A stretch of DNA of 64,000 nucleotides from an uncultured Altererythrobacter sp. (GTDB taxonomy: Bacteria > Pseudomonadota > Alphaproteobacteria > Sphingomonadales > Sphingomonadaceae): contig CANLLZ010000001.1 of the NCBI GenBank assembly GCA_947492235.1, positions 1,822,451-1,886,450 on the forward strand. Direction: 5' to 3'. A model generated the notes under the pieces. The model saw only the letters and a program-made list of their open reading frames with translations. It was not told the DNA's origin and did not search any database. Positions 17,612-26,659 of this stretch are shown here, one piece after another. Numbering within the stretch: the stretch's first letter is position 1; each line of letters opens with the position of its first letter. Position numbers and translations under genes: made by a program.

Positions 17612-18025
17612 ATGATCCGATCAATACTGCGCTGGGTTCTCGCATGGTTCTACGCCATTGCGGGCTATTTTCATCTGGCCAGTCCGGAGGGTTTTCTGGC
17701 GATCATGCCGCCGTGGGTGCCCGCCCCCGAAGCTGTGGTTTTCTGGACCGGAATAGCGGAAATCGCCGGTGCGATCGGCTTGCTGCAACCTTGGTCGAAG
17801 CCTGTGCGACAGGCTGCTGGAGCCGGGCTGGCGCTATACGCATTGTGCGTCTGGCCAGCCAATATGCATCATTTTGCGATGGATCTGGCGAGGGCCAGTT
17901 CGGGTGAGCCAGGCGGACTGGGTCTCGCCTATCACGTGCCGCGGATGATGGCCCAACCGGTCATCATCTGGCTCGCCCTATGGGTGGGCGAGGTGACCAG
18001 ATGGCCCCTCGCCCGCCACAAATAG
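17612..18025 (+). CDS. DoxX-like membrane protein
   Basis: A 137-residue protein with about four hydrophobic helices (ILRWVLAWFYAIAGYFHL, AVVFWTGIAEIAGAIGLL, AGLALYALCVWPANMHHFAM, MMAQPVIIWLALWVGEV). The GYFHL and WPANMHHF motifs and the size are typical of the DoxX family. Some relatives take part in oxidant defence; the precise role here is unknown. It converges with the SWIB gene. Confidence 0.8.
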   Translation: MIRSILRWVLAWFYAIAGYFHLASPEGFLAIMPPWVPAPEAVVFWTGIAEIAGAIGLLQPWSKPVRQAAGAGLALYALCVWPANMHHFAMDLARASSGEPGGLGLAYHVPRMMAQPVIIWLALWVGEVTRWPLARHK

Positions 18026-18029
18026 GATG

Positions 18030-18281
18030 TTAGCTCAGGTGCTTGGACACCGCTGCCGTCATCTTGAACATGGAAATTTCATCCTTGCCGATCACGCCGC
18101 CCAGCTTCGCGTCGGGCACAATCGTGCGCTTGTCGGTCGGCTTCTGCAGATCATTTGCCTTGATGTAGTCCCAGACCTTCTTCGTCACCTCGGCGCGGGT
18201 CATCGGACCCTTGCCAATCACGTTTTCCAGTTCGGGCGAAACCGTCACAGGTTTCTGCAGCGCATTGTTCTTACCAGCCAT
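18030..18281 (-). CDS. SWIB/MDM2 domain protein
   Basis: An 83-residue protein consisting of one SWIB domain: PVTVSPELENVIGKGPMTRA, then VTKKVWDYIKANDLQ, DKRTIVPDAKLGGVIG and MFKMTAAVSKHL. Bacterial SWIB proteins are small, basic and probably interact with nucleic acids or chromatin-like complexes, best known from chlamydiae. AGGAGA precedes the start. The PEBP gene lies upstream on the same strand with about 25 bp between. Confidence 0.92.
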   Translation of the reverse strand: MAGKNNALQKPVTVSPELENVIGKGPMTRAEVTKKVWDYIKANDLQKPTDKRTIVPDAKLGGVIGKDEISMFKMTAAVSKHLS

Positions 18282-18307
18282 TACAATTCTCCTCTTGCTG
18301 TTAGAAT

Positions 18308-18892
18308 TCAGTCGAAATCGTCTTCGTCTTCCCAGTCGTCGGCGTCATCGCCGGCGGACCGATAGGTTGCAGTCAGCACCGCCGCAGCGGAGACCTGACC
18401 TTCAATTGCCGCAAACACATCCTTGGCAGATGCGCCCGGCATCAGTGTCAGTGGCAGCTCCAGCGCGAACAGCTGGAATACGAAATGATGCGTCCCGTCT
18501 TCTTCCGACTGGGCAGGCAGCAGCCATTCCGAATTCTGTTTTGCATTCTTGCCAACACGCGGAGGCACTTCGCCCTCCAGCAATTTGCCGCGCTGACCGG
18601 CGAGGCCCCAGACGGACCAGTGCAATGTCGGCGGGCTGACGCTGGCGTCCTCTACGATCAGCACCATTTCCTGCGTGCCCGGCGGAGGGGCCGTCCATTC
18701 CATTGGCGGAGCGACGGCGTCTTCTTCGTCGGCAGTGAAGCAGGGATCCAGTTCCCCGCCCGGAGCAAACGCCGGGCTGGTCAATGTCAGACCCCCGCGC
18801 CCGATCCGATTCTCTTCTGTCAGGCGCGCAATGGCCAGGCCGCTATTGCGGGGGCAATCCTTGGGCAGAACAGAATCAAGCCAATCGGCCAT
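18308..18892 (-). CDS. YbhB/YbcL family (PEBP-like) protein
   Basis: A 194-residue phosphatidylethanolamine-binding-protein-like protein. The core pattern is LTLTSPAFAPGGELDPCFTA, then VAPPMEWTAPPPGTQEMVLI (PPxxW), LHWSVWGLAG and GTHHFVFQLFALELPLTL. The usual DPD motif appears here as EDAS, so anion binding may differ. The C-terminus is strongly acidic (DDADDWEDEDDFD). The start MADWLDSVLPKDC is chosen over longer forms that lack family similarity. Confidence 0.85.
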   Translation of the reverse strand: MADWLDSVLPKDCPRNSGLAIARLTEENRIGRGGLTLTSPAFAPGGELDPCFTADEEDAVAPPMEWTAPPPGTQEMVLIVEDASVSPPTLHWSVWGLAGQRGKLLEGEVPPRVGKNAKQNSEWLLPAQSEEDGTHHFVFQLFALELPLTLMPGASAKDVFAAIEGQVSAAAVLTATYRSAGDDADDWEDEDDFD

Positions 18893-19129
18893 CGTCGGAA
18901 GTCTCCAGCTATCAATTGAGGGAGGTGCTAGGCCCATTCCACCGCCGTGGCGAGGGCGCAGGAGCGGGTTTTTCCACCTTTTCCAGCATTTGACCGGATA
19001 ATCGTGTCCGATCCCGTGTTTCCGGGGCCAATACGCTTCCCATTCAGAAGAGATCAATTAAGGATTGGACACAGTTTCATAAAGGCTTCCCGCGATTTGG
19101 ACGCGGGAGCCAACGGGGAATCGACGAAA

Positions 19130-20563
19130 ATGGGTATCGGCAAAAACGTGATTGCGGCGACACTTGCAGTCTCTCTCGCGGCATGTGGTGGCGGGGATTC
19201 CAGCTCGTCCAACAATTTCACCGCATCGCCGACACCCACGCCGCCCTCGACCGGCGGGACCTGTTCGCTCGCATCGCGCCAGCAATGGGCGCGCGAGCAG
19301 ATCGAGGAATGGTATCTCTTCCCCGACCTGCTCGACCTCAGCGTCGATCCGGCGGCCTTCACTTCGGTCAACGGCTATATCAACGCCCTGGTCGCGCCGG
19401 CCCGCGCGCAATCGCGGGACAGGTTCTTCACCTATGTGACCTCCATCCAGGAGGAAAACGCCTTCTTCGCTTCGGGCTCCACCGCAGGCTTTGGCATCCG
19501 CCTGTCCTATGACACAGCCAACAACCGCGTCTTCGTCCTCGAAGCATTCGAGAACGCGCCTGCCTTTGCCAGCGGGTTCGATCGCGGAACCGAAATCATC
19601 GCGCTGGGCGAACGGCCCGGCGCCCTTGAGGATGTCGGCACCATCATGGCTGCCGAGGGGCCGCAGGGGATCGTGGACCGGCTCGGCCCGTCCGATGCCG
19701 GTGTCACGCGCTCCTTCCGCATCCGCCCGCGCGGAGGTGCTGTCACTGCGGTCACCGTATCGAAAGCCGATTTCCCGCTCGATCCGGTGAGCGACCGGTA
19801 TGGCGCGCAGGTCCTCAATGATGGGGGCAAGCTGGTTGGTTATATCAATCTGCGGACCTTCATCGATACAGCAGAGAGCGATCTGCGGACCGCCTATGAT
19901 GCGTTCCGCCAGCAGGGCGTGCGCGAAGTAATTGTCGATTTCCGCTATAATGGTGGCGGCCTTGTGCGCACGGCAGAGCTGATGGGCGATCTGATGGGGG
20001 CCGGCCGTGTTGGCAGCACATTCAGCTTCACAACCTTCCGCCCGTCCAAGTCGGAAAACAATGTGACCGAGCCCTTCGAGCAAGTCTCGCAGGCAATCGC
20101 GCCGACAAAAATCGCCTTTATCGGCCGCGGCGGAACGGCATCGGCCAGCGAGCTCGTCGCCAACTCCTTCATTCCCTATCTGGGCAACAATACCGCGCTG
20201 ATCGGCGAGAATACGTTTGGTAAGCCGGTTGGGCAGATCGGTCTCGACCAGCCCGAATGCGACGACCGGCTGCGCGTTGTCGCCTTCCAGTCGCAAAATG
20301 TGAACGGCGAGGGCGAATATTTTACCGGCCTCGCCAGCGTCTTCCCGCAAACGTGCGAGGCGGCGGACGATGTCAGCAACCAGCTGGGCGACCCCGCCGA
20401 GGCGTCCGTCGCTTCGGCGTTGGGCTTCCTGCGCGGCGAGACTTGTAGCGCGATTGCTGGGACCAATGGCGAGCAAGGCGTGCGCAGCGTTGGCCCGCGT
20501 CAGCAATTGCTGCAGGCCGCCGAACCGACCGTCGCGCAGCGCGAGACACCCGGACTATTCTAG
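19130..20563 (+). CDS. S41 family peptidase, lipoprotein
   Basis: A 477-residue protease of the C-terminal processing (tail-specific) family. The N-terminus carries a lipobox (VSLAACGGG), so it is probably anchored in the periplasm or outer membrane. A helical region precedes a PDZ-like part (about residues 110-200, with [20 protein letters not shown]). The catalytic domain has [26 protein letters not shown], the catalytic Ser in [15 protein letters not shown] and Lys in [11 protein letters not shown]. The start at 19130 begins just before the signal sequence; upstream codons have no family match. Confidence 0.9.
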   Translation: MGIGKNVIAATLAVSLAACGGGDSSSSNNFTASPTPTPPSTGGTCSLASRQQWAREQIEEWYLFPDLLDLSVDPAAFTSVNGYINALVAPARAQSRDRFFTYVTSIQEENAFFASGSTAGFGIRLSYDTANNRVFVLEAFENAPAFASGFDRGTEIIALGERPGALEDVGTIMAAEGPQGIVDRLGPSDAGVTRSFRIRPRGGAVTAVTVSKADFPLDPVSDRYGAQVLNDGGKLVGYINLRTFIDTAESDLRTAYDAFRQQGVREVIVDFRYNGGGLVRTAELMGDLMGAGRVGSTFSFTTFRPSKSENNVTEPFEQVSQAIAPTKIAFIGRGGTASASELVANSFIPYLGNNTALIGENTFGKPVGQIGLDQPECDDRLRVVAFQSQNVNGEGEYFTGLASVFPQTCEAADDVSNQLGDPAEASVASALGFLRGETCSAIAGTNGEQGVRSVGPRQQLLQAAEPTVAQRETPGLF

Positions 20564-20574
20564 GGAGACGCGCA

Positions 20575-20928
20575 ATGGCAGAGCGCGAGTACACCAGTTT
20601 CGCCGAATTCTGGCCGTTCTACCTGCGCGAGCATTCGCTGCCGCAGACCCGCGCGCTGCATTATGTCGGCACAACGCTGGTTATCGCGCTGGCCGCCTAT
20701 GCGGTGATTAGCGGCACGTGGTGGCTGCTCGCTGCGCTGCCCGTTGCGGGATATTTCTTCGCATGGATCGCCCATTTCGGGGTCGAGAAGAACCGGCCCG
20801 CGACATTCACCTATCCGCTGTGGAGCCTGATTTCCGATTTCCGGATGTGGGGTCTGTGGATCACCGGCAGGCTGGGGCCGCATCTCGAGGCCGCCGGGGT
20901 CCGGAACCCTGCCGCGAAACCGCGCTGA
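20575..20928 (+). CDS. DUF962 (Mpo1-like) membrane protein
   Basis: A 117-residue protein with [20 protein letters not shown], the family histidine in LHYVGTTLV, a membrane span and [20 protein letters not shown], the DUF962 signature. Yeast Mpo1 of this family is an iron-dependent dioxygenase of phytosphingosine breakdown; His residues of that type are visible here. Sphingolipids occur in sphingomonads, so a related lipid substrate is a tempting inference. It follows the S41 gene by 11 bp. Confidence 0.85.
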   Translation: MAEREYTSFAEFWPFYLREHSLPQTRALHYVGTTLVIALAAYAVISGTWWLLAALPVAGYFFAWIAHFGVEKNRPATFTYPLWSLISDFRMWGLWITGRLGPHLEAAGVRNPAAKPR

Positions 20929-20958
20929 ACAGATCGATCCAGCGCGGGCAAGGTCGCG

Positions 20959-21396
20959 CTAGGGGGTTTCAGGCCCCTCGAACGGCTGTTGATCGGTATG
21001 CGCGCAGCCATTCAGCTGCGTCTCGCCCACAATCACCGTGACCGTATAAGGATATGTCCGGTCGCTCATCCCGTCGCTGCATTCGCCGGGCGTCACGGTC
21101 ATGTCGAAACCTTCTTCGAACAGCGTCCCGGAGAAGGATATTCCGCCCTGCCCGACAAAGCGTTCGACTGCGATCTGCGTGCCATCGGGGTTTTCAGGAG
21201 TAGAGTAAGTAAGCTGCGTCCCCTGCACCTCACCGCCCCAGAACGGTTCGGTTCCGCCGAAGATGATCGTCTCGTCCTCGGCAATGCCGGTAAAGCCCTC
21301 GGGCGATGTGCCGGGGACATTCTCGCCTCCGTCGGGGCCAGCCTGACACGCGGCCAGAGAAGCGATTGCCGCTGCGAGACAGATACCGCGCACCAT
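20959..21396 (-). CDS. COG3650-like lipoprotein
   Basis: A 145-residue protein with a lipobox (AIASLAACQAG) and the pattern FGGTEPFWGGEVQGTQLTYS, then GTLFEEGFDMTVTPGECSDG and SDRTYPYTVTVIVGETQLNG C, as in the COG3650 family of predicted periplasmic proteins. Two Cys in the C-terminal half could form a disulphide. The function is unknown. It is probably anchored at the outer or inner membrane facing the periplasm. Confidence 0.75.
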   Translation of the reverse strand: MVRGICLAAAIASLAACQAGPDGGENVPGTSPEGFTGIAEDETIIFGGTEPFWGGEVQGTQLTYSTPENPDGTQIAVERFVGQGGISFSGTLFEEGFDMTVTPGECSDGMSDRTYPYTVTVIVGETQLNGCAHTDQQPFEGPETP

Positions 21397-21425
21397 TCTC
21401 TTTCCCTTCTTCTAGCCCGGCCTCG

Positions 21426-21839
21426 TCAGCCCGGAACTGTGTCGAACGCTGGCACGCTGTCATCCAGTGGCAGCCATGCATGCTTGCTCTTGGTGTAGAA
21501 ATGCATGCCCGGCGTGAACTGGCTTTCATCGTCGAACGATCCGGCTTTCACAAAGATCATTCCGGGCGCGGCCCCGGCTTCCGTAAAGACGGGCGAGCCG
21601 CACTCGGGGCAGAACTTGCGGTGCACCACATTGCCGCTATCGCCGCTGTCGACATAGGTTTTGGGTTCGCCTTCGATGGTGATCATATCCGGCGTCATTC
21701 CGACGATGGTAGAGAAGGCGGTGCCGGCCTGCTTCTGACAGTTCTTGCAATGACACACGGCGCTCATCTGCAGATCGCCCCTAATGGTGTATCGGATATT
21801 GCCGCACAGGCAGCCGCCGGTAATCTCGCTCATAATCAT
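21426..21839 (-). CDS. GFA (CENP-V/GFA) domain protein
   Basis: A 137-residue zinc-binding protein of the glutathione-dependent formaldehyde-activating type: GGCLCGNIRY, VCHCKNCQKQAG and KFCPECGSPVF supply the Cys pairs for two zinc sites. The family includes Gfa and many enzymes of unknown substrate. The start could be the first or the third codon (MIM). A second GFA gene (22415) lies nearby on the other strand but is divergent in sequence, so the two are not a recent duplication. Confidence 0.88.
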   Translation of the reverse strand: MIMSEITGGCLCGNIRYTIRGDLQMSAVCHCKNCQKQAGTAFSTIVGMTPDMITIEGEPKTYVDSGDSGNVVHRKFCPECGSPVFTEAGAAPGMIFVKAGSFDDESQFTPGMHFYTKSKHAWLPLDDSVPAFDTVPG

Positions 21840-21875
21840 CTCCCTCAGGCCGCAGCCTAGACCGAAGATATCCGT

Positions 21876-22346
21876 TTAGCCAAGCGCCAGAATGATACTC
21901 GCCGTGCCAAGGCCGACTGACAACGGCACCCTGAGCGCCATCCACCAGTCGGGCACGACGGTCAGCCGGGCTGCCAGCCGCCGGTCCACCCACACACTGC
22001 CCAGCAGAGCCAGCCCGAGGCCGACCAGCGACGGGCCAGGCCAGTTGGCACCCACGATCCACGGCAGGAAGGTCACCAGAGCCCACAGGCTTGGGACAAC
22101 CGAGGCGATCCACATCCACGGCTGCGGACGGTCGCTCGTCCCGCCATCCGCCGCCATCTGCGCAGCCAGCAAGCCCCACCACAGCCCGCCGAGAAAACTC
22201 AGGATCAAAGCCGCGTAGCCCCAACCGATGGCAAGCGCCCAGAAGCGCAGGTCCGGCGGGCCAAGCCAGACGACCAGCGCGCAGGCAAGCTGCGGGAGAA
22301 GCCCGGCAAAACCGAGGATACGTGGGAGGACAGGAAGTTTCGTCAT
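21876..22346 (-). CDS. DUF3429 family membrane protein
   Basis: A 156-residue protein with about five hydrophobic helices. It contains LPRILGFAGLLPQLACALVV and WGYAALILSFLGGLWWGLLA, the latter being the most conserved DUF3429 stretch. It lies in the inner membrane; the function is unknown. The start MTKLPVLPR (ATG at 22346, with AGGAAG nearby) is preferred over a start seven codons upstream. Confidence 0.82.
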   Translation of the reverse strand: MTKLPVLPRILGFAGLLPQLACALVVWLGPPDLRFWALAIGWGYAALILSFLGGLWWGLLAAQMAADGGTSDRPQPWMWIASVVPSLWALVTFLPWIVGANWPGPSLVGLGLALLGSVWVDRRLAARLTVVPDWWMALRVPLSVGLGTASIILALG

Positions 22347-22414
22347 TGGCGCACCAACGCATTGCACAGCTATTCGCTCCCCGCCTAATGAGGGTGTTCA
22401 GAGGAGGGAACGCC

Positions 22415-22894
22415 ATGGCCGACACACACCCCGAACCGTTAAGCGATCCAATCAGCGGACACTGCCTCTGCGGATCAGTGTCGATCACGCTGGAGGGTGC
22501 GCGGCCCGAAGTGGATATCTGCCACTGCGCAATGTGTCGCCGGTGGGGCGGCGCGTTCTTTGGCGGGCTGAAAGGTTCGGGCTTTTCCGTTTCCGGGCAG
22601 GAGCATGTAACAAGCTATCGCTCCAGCGAGTGGGCTGAGCGCGCCTTTTGCAAACAATGCGGCAGCAATCTGTGGTACCGTTTCCTGCCGGGCGATCTGC
22701 ACAGCTTTCTGGCCGGATTGTTCGATCTGCCGGCCGATGTGGATGCGAGCATGGGGATCGAGCAGCAGATCTTCATCGATGAAAAACCGTGCTGGTACGA
22801 TCTCGCCCAGGACAGCCAGAAAAAGACCGGGCCCAGAAAGACCGGGGCACAGATCATTGCCGAGGCAAAAGCTGCCGGGTTCGATATTGGCTAA
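22415..22894 (+). CDS. GFA (CENP-V/GFA) domain protein
   Basis: A 159-residue member of the GFA family: GHCLCGSVSI, ICHCAMCRRWGG and AFCKQCGSNLWYRF give the zinc-binding cysteines. A C-terminal extension has DLAQDSQKKTGPRKTGAQII. GAGGAGGG lies 8 bp upstream of the ATG and fixes the start. The substrate is unknown; some relatives act on S-hydroxymethylglutathione. Confidence 0.88.
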   Translation: MADTHPEPLSDPISGHCLCGSVSITLEGARPEVDICHCAMCRRWGGAFFGGLKGSGFSVSGQEHVTSYRSSEWAERAFCKQCGSNLWYRFLPGDLHSFLAGLFDLPADVDASMGIEQQIFIDEKPCWYDLAQDSQKKTGPRKTGAQIIAEAKAAGFDIG

Positions 22895-22930
22895 AGGTTT
22901 GGCGGCCAAAGGCCAGCCTGATTCAGGTGC

Positions 22931-23137
22931 CTAATCCAGAGCAGCTTCGCGCTGGGCGGCTTTCTCTTTCTCGACCTTGGCGCGTTCCATGGCAACGGCG
23001 CGTGCCTGATCGGCCAGTCCACGCCATGTGGCTTCGGCCCGCAGCGCCCGTTCGCGCACATTGTCCAGCACAGCGGCTTCCGCCTCGGCGGCCGCCTCGT
23101 TTGCGCGGGTCATGTAGAATTCGTAACCCTGGCTCAT
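22931..23137 (-). CDS. Small helical hypothetical protein
   Basis: A 68-residue protein, MSQGYEFYMTRANEAAAEAE and onwards, almost entirely helical by composition (Ala/Glu/Arg-rich). GGAGGGGA lies directly before the ATG. It resembles the small uncharacterised helical proteins of sphingomonads, but no function is known. A longer start 23 codons upstream lies beyond the ribosome site. Confidence 0.65.
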   Translation of the reverse strand: MSQGYEFYMTRANEAAAEAEAAVLDNVRERALRAEATWRGLADQARAVAMERAKVEKEKAAQREAALD

Positions 23138-23213
23138 TCTTCCCCTCCCAAGGGATATGTTGTGTATGAAATTCCGGGTAGATTGGAGCGACCCATCCCG
23201 CCGCATAAAGGTC

Positions 23214-23243
23214 GGGCGCCCGATGCCATTGGCCCGGGCGCCC
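23214..23243 (-). terminator. Hairpin downstream of cspA
   Basis: Arms GGGCGCCCG (23214-23222) and CGGGCGCCC (23235-23243) form a nine-base stem with extra inner pairing, 11 bp after the cold shock gene on the minus strand. The U-rich tail is short. Confidence 0.6.
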
Positions 23244-23254
23244 TTCCTGAAATA

Positions 23255-23467
23255 TCAGTCGGCGGACGTCAGGTTGACGGCGCTTTCCTTGCCGTTGCGG
23301 CCGGTTTCGACTTCATAGTTCAGACGCTGCTCTTTATCGAGCGTGGTCATGCCGGCGGCCTGCACAGCGGTGATGTGCACGAAGCTGTCCGGGGAACCGT
23401 CATCGGGCTGGATGAAGCCATAGCCCTTGTCGGTGTTGAAGAATTTTACGGTGCCGGTCTTCGACAT
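23255..23467 (-). CDS. cspA: Cold shock protein (CspA family)
   Basis: A 70-residue single-domain cold shock protein and RNA chaperone. RNP1 is KGYGFIQ and RNP2 is SFVHITAV, with the start TGTVKFFNTDKGYG typical of the family. It would melt RNA structure on cold or stationary-phase stress. The region upstream (23468-23690) is a long leader or promoter area of about 220 bp, as is usual for csp genes controlled at the RNA level. Confidence 0.95.
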   Translation of the reverse strand: MSKTGTVKFFNTDKGYGFIQPDDGSPDSFVHITAVQAAGMTTLDKEQRLNYEVETGRNGKESAVNLTSAD

Positions 23468-23690
23468 AATTGTTTCCTTTCAAGAAACGAGATTGCCGCG
23501 CGGCGATTGTGCCACGCGGTCGTCGCGTCAAATCGTCAAATGATAGGAAGTCGTCGTCCGGTTTACGCCGGGGCCAATACAGGCAAACGGCGGAGCGCAA
23601 ATTTCGAAGTCCGTCGCATATTTCGACGTCAGCTAAGACCTGTATAGCGACGACGGGCCGTTTTGCCTAGCAAATGCTGTTTTCAGCCAA

Positions 23691-23724
23691 AAAGGCGGGC
23701 CACCCTTTCGGATGACCCGCCTTT
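23691..23724 (-). terminator. Rho-independent terminator after the fasciclin gene
   Basis: A perfect nine-base stem (AAAGGCGGG with CCCGCCTTT) around a loop of about 16 bases. On the minus strand it is followed by a run of T, the classic form. It separates the fasciclin transcript from cspA. Confidence 0.8.
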
Positions 23725-23747
23725 CTTATTCTAAAACCGAATGCCGA

Positions 23748-24329
23748 TTACTCGGGCATAAGGACCGTATCGATGACGTGGATCAGGCCATTCGAGGCCG
23801 CAACATCGGTTGCGGTTACGGTTGCCGTTCCGCCGGTCGCATCGGTCAGCGTGACAGTGCCATCCGCTGCAGTTGCGGTCAGCGTGCCGCCATTGACCGT
23901 GGTGATGGTGTAGCCTTCTTCACCGGCGTCGGTGATCGCTGCGGTCAGCGTCGCCGCATCCACCGAACCTTCGACCACGTGATAGGTCAGGATCGAACCG
24001 AGCTTCTCGGTTTCATCGGTGGTCAGCGTTTCGACCGTGCCATCAGGCAGCTTTTCAAATGCTGCATTGGCCGGTGCGAACACCGTGAACGGGCCTTCGC
24101 CCGACAGCGTTTCACCCAGACCGGCGGCCGTGACGGCTGCTACCAGCGTGGAGAAATCTTCGTTGCCCTGCGCGACTTCGACAATCGTGCCGGCTGCTGC
24201 ATCCCCATTGGCCATGGTGTCAGCGGCGGTGTCATCCATTGCGACTGCATCGGTGTCTTCGGCGGGTGCGCCGCAGGCGACCAGCGCGATGGAGGCTGCC
24301 GTGGCGAGGGCGAGATTGAGGGTCTTCAT
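23748..24329 (-). CDS. Fasciclin domain lipoprotein
   Basis: A 193-residue exported protein. The lipobox is IALVACGAP, then comes an acidic linker, then one fasciclin (FAS1) domain: GNEDFSTLVAAVTAAGLGET, GPFTVFAPANAAFEKLP, LTYHVVEGSVDA and the C-terminal NGLIHVIDTVLMP, all in family order. FAS1 domains mediate adhesion or protein contacts. An EcfG-like promoter lies about 70 bp upstream on the same strand, so general-stress control is likely. Confidence 0.92.
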   Translation of the reverse strand: MKTLNLALATAASIALVACGAPAEDTDAVAMDDTAADTMANGDAAAGTIVEVAQGNEDFSTLVAAVTAAGLGETLSGEGPFTVFAPANAAFEKLPDGTVETLTTDETEKLGSILTYHVVEGSVDAATLTAAITDAGEEGYTITTVNGGTLTATAADGTVTLTDATGGTATVTATDVAASNGLIHVIDTVLMPE

Positions 24330-24399
24330 AATCGTATTCCTTGGTTGAAGGATTTTAGTCTGTTCGGGCGGCCCGATTGGCCAGCCTGTTACAGTTACG

Positions 24400-24424
24400 A
24401 ACGGAGCCGCCGCCTGGATGTTCC
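24400..24424 (-). promoter_or_regulatory. EcfG-type promoter of the fasciclin gene
   Basis: On the minus strand GGAAC (24420-24424) is followed by 16 bases and CGTT (24400-24403), an exact match to the alphaproteobacterial general-stress sigma consensus. It lies 70 bp before the fasciclin start at 24329. Confidence 0.6.
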
Positions 24425-24464
24425 AAAAAAGGCAGGAATGTGGCCTAAAAGAGGTAGTGGCTTG

Positions 24465-24803
24465 TTATTCCACCGGATCGGGTTTCGGAGCGGGGCGCGA
24501 TGCCTTGCCGAAATGCCGGTCAAGCAGCTTGGCAAGCTTGGTCCCCGCACTGCGAGCCGCCGCATCGACGTCGCCTGCCTTGGCCGTGACGCTGACCGGC
24601 GAACCGCCGCGCACCCGTGCTTCCAGCATGCAGACCTTGTCGTCCGCTCCGCCCTTCGCACCGTTCTCGTCGCGGACATGCACTTCCAGACGGGTCAGCC
24701 TGTCTTCAAAACGGCCAAGGCGCGTGCGCAGCTGGTTTTCGATCCGCTCGGCGACATTTTCGGTGCCCATCACACTGCTGTCGGAATTGAACTGAATCTG
24801 CAT
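24465..24803 (-). CDS. HPF/RaiA-like ribosome-associated protein
   Basis: A 112-residue protein with a short form of the HPF fold: MQIQFNSDSSVMGTENVAER, then RLTRLEVHVRDENGAKGGAD and CMLEARVRGGSPVSVTAKAG with DVDAAARSAGTKLAKLLDR. The long C-terminal dimerisation domain of alphaproteobacterial long HPF is missing; instead there is a short Pro-rich tail. It could bind ribosomes in stationary phase. The start at 24803 is chosen because the upstream part has no family similarity. Confidence 0.82.
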   Translation of the reverse strand: MQIQFNSDSSVMGTENVAERIENQLRTRLGRFEDRLTRLEVHVRDENGAKGGADDKVCMLEARVRGGSPVSVTAKAGDVDAAARSAGTKLAKLLDRHFGKASRPAPKPDPVE

Positions 24804-24928
24804 TGTTGTCTCTCCGTGATTGCATGTAATCATGTAACATTCGAGGCCGCAATTGGTGCCCGACAATCGCTTCAATCTGTCATCGTATTTGCGGCGTAAC
24901 CCTCTCCCTCCGGCACCGATATTGCCCT

Positions 24929-25405
24929 ATGCCCCTTCGCATGAGCGCACCCATCACCATTCTGATCGACGCCGATGCCTGCCCGGTGAAGGAGGAAATT
25001 TACCGCGTCGCCCAACGCTTTCAGGCCGAGGTGCGCGTGGTGAGCAACTCTCCCTTCCGCATTCCCGATCATCCGCGGGTAAAGCGCATTGCGGTCGATG
25101 ACAGTTTCGATGCCGCCGATGACTGGATCGCCGACAATGCCTCGCCCGCATGCATAGTCATCACGGCCGACATTCCGCTGGCCGATCGCTGCCTGAAAGC
25201 CGGCGCCACGGTGCTGCGGCACGATGGCAAGCCATTCGATGCCGCGAGCATCGGCAGCGCGCTGGCCACCCGCGCTCTCATGGAAGATTTGCGCGCCGGG
25301 ATGGACGGAGTAGGAGGCGGCCCGCCGCCCTTTTCCAAGGCTGACCGCTCGAACTTTCTCCAGTCCCTCGACCGCGCAATGGTAGCGATGCAGCGCTCTC
25401 GCTGA
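24929..25405 (+). CDS. YaiI/YqxD family (DUF188) protein
   Basis: A 158-residue protein with the family hallmark TILIDADACPVKEEIYRVAQ, then VVSNSPFRIPDHPRVKRIAV, DDWIADNASPACIVITADIP and VLRHDGKPFDAASIGSALA. The acidic residues resemble a PIN-like nuclease fold, but the activity is unproven. A second in-frame ATG at 24941 would give a start nearer the family norm. Confidence 0.92.
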   Translation: MPLRMSAPITILIDADACPVKEEIYRVAQRFQAEVRVVSNSPFRIPDHPRVKRIAVDDSFDAADDWIADNASPACIVITADIPLADRCLKAGATVLRHDGKPFDAASIGSALATRALMEDLRAGMDGVGGGPPPFSKADRSNFLQSLDRAMVAMQRSR

Positions 25406-25612
25406 GCAAAGCTTCGAAAGCTGATCCAGTCGGGGAAAGCCGGTCGCCGCCTTGCTGTAATGTTAGCCTTACAGTCTGTATTGTATGCCCCACTTGTCAT
25501 TCGGCCCGTCACGATTACACTGCCGCCGCTGGTTGCGACTCCATTTTGGCAATAGCGCAGGGCGAACCAGTGCAATGGGACGCGCCTTGGGCGCACGATG
25601 GGGAGAAGCACT

Positions 25613-26659
25613 GTGGCTGAAGACTGGCTTGTCGATGTACGGAAATACGATGCCGATGCGGACGAGATTGTCGTAAAGAAGATCGTCAATCACTGCGGCA
25701 TCGCGCTTCGCAGCAAGGACGCCTCGCTGGTCGCGTTCTCCGACCGCGCAGAAACCGGCCGCGTCCGCGAGAGCTTCCTCAAGAAAAAGCTGGCGCTGAC
25801 CGACGACGATGCCACGCTGGATGCCGCCATTGCCGGTGTCGGCGAACGGATGAAGGCCGATCGCACGAAGAACCGCGTCACCGTTTACTATCTGCTCGCC
25901 CAGCATTTCGACCTCCTCGATCTGTTCGGCGGGACAAAGCGCGGCACGGCTGCGCCTGTGGCTGCGGTTGCTGCTGCGGCTGCTGCTGGCACCACGGCAG
26001 CGCCGCTTGCCGCAATGTCCACGCCCGCTGCGGGGACCCCGGCTGAAGCCTCCGGAACTCCAGTGCCGCCTAAGGGAGGTTCCGGTGGCGGCGGTCCCGG
26101 TAGAGGCAGGCTGGATGACGATTTCGATCTGATCGGCTTCGGGTGTCTCGCACTGGCAATTATTCTGGCGGGCTTCGCCTTCGCCGCCTTTGCCAGCGGC
26201 TGGCTGTTCCCGGGCGAGGAAGAGGAAACATCGATCGCAGCGCCAGCGCCGGCAACCGCTCCGGCCCCTGCACCCACCCCCGCTCCGGTGCAGGCCGTCC
26301 CCGAAGGCTCTGGCGTTGTTTCGGCCCAGCGGGACGAGAAGCCGATGCTGACGGTATATTTCGACACCGGCGCTGCCGAGGTCACGCCTGATTTCGCCGC
26401 CGCTTCGGCTGAAGTGATGGCCTATCTGGAAGGCAATCCGGACGCCACGCTGGCCATTTCGGGCTATAACGATCCGTCCGGCAATGCCGAGCTCAACGCC
26501 GAACTGTCCAAGAACCGCGCGCAGAATGTGCAGGCGGCTCTGGTAGCAGCGGGCGTCGACGAGGCGCGCACCGAACTGGTCAAACCCGACGATGCGACCA
26601 CCACCGACATGACCCCCGCCGAAGCGCGCCGGGTCGAGGTGACGATCGTCGAGGGCTGA
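25613..26659 (+). CDS. DUF2853 - transmembrane - OmpA C-like fusion protein
   Basis: A fusion of three parts over 348 residues. Residues 1-100 match DUF2853: EDWLVDVRKYDADADEIVVK, then HCGIALRSKDASLVAFSD and KADRTKNRVTVYYLLAQHFD. An Ala/Pro linker is followed by a membrane span (GFGCLALAIILAGFAFAAFA, about 185-204), a second Pro-rich linker and an OmpA-like peptidoglycan-binding domain (TVYFDTGAAEVTPDF, then LAISGYNDPSGNAELNAELS and KNRAQNVQAALVAAGV). It suggests a cytoplasmic DUF2853 head joined to the cell wall. GTG at 25613 with GGGGAG seven bases upstream is chosen; an ATG at 25598 adds five codons. Confidence 0.85.
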   Translation: MAEDWLVDVRKYDADADEIVVKKIVNHCGIALRSKDASLVAFSDRAETGRVRESFLKKKLALTDDDATLDAAIAGVGERMKADRTKNRVTVYYLLAQHFDLLDLFGGTKRGTAAPVAAVAAAAAAGTTAAPLAAMSTPAAGTPAEASGTPVPPKGGSGGGGPGRGRLDDDFDLIGFGCLALAIILAGFAFAAFASGWLFPGEEEETSIAAPAPATAPAPAPTPAPVQAVPEGSGVVSAQRDEKPMLTVYFDTGAAEVTPDFAAASAEVMAYLEGNPDATLAISGYNDPSGNAELNAELSKNRAQNVQAALVAAGVDEARTELVKPDDATTTDMTPAEARRVEVTIVEG

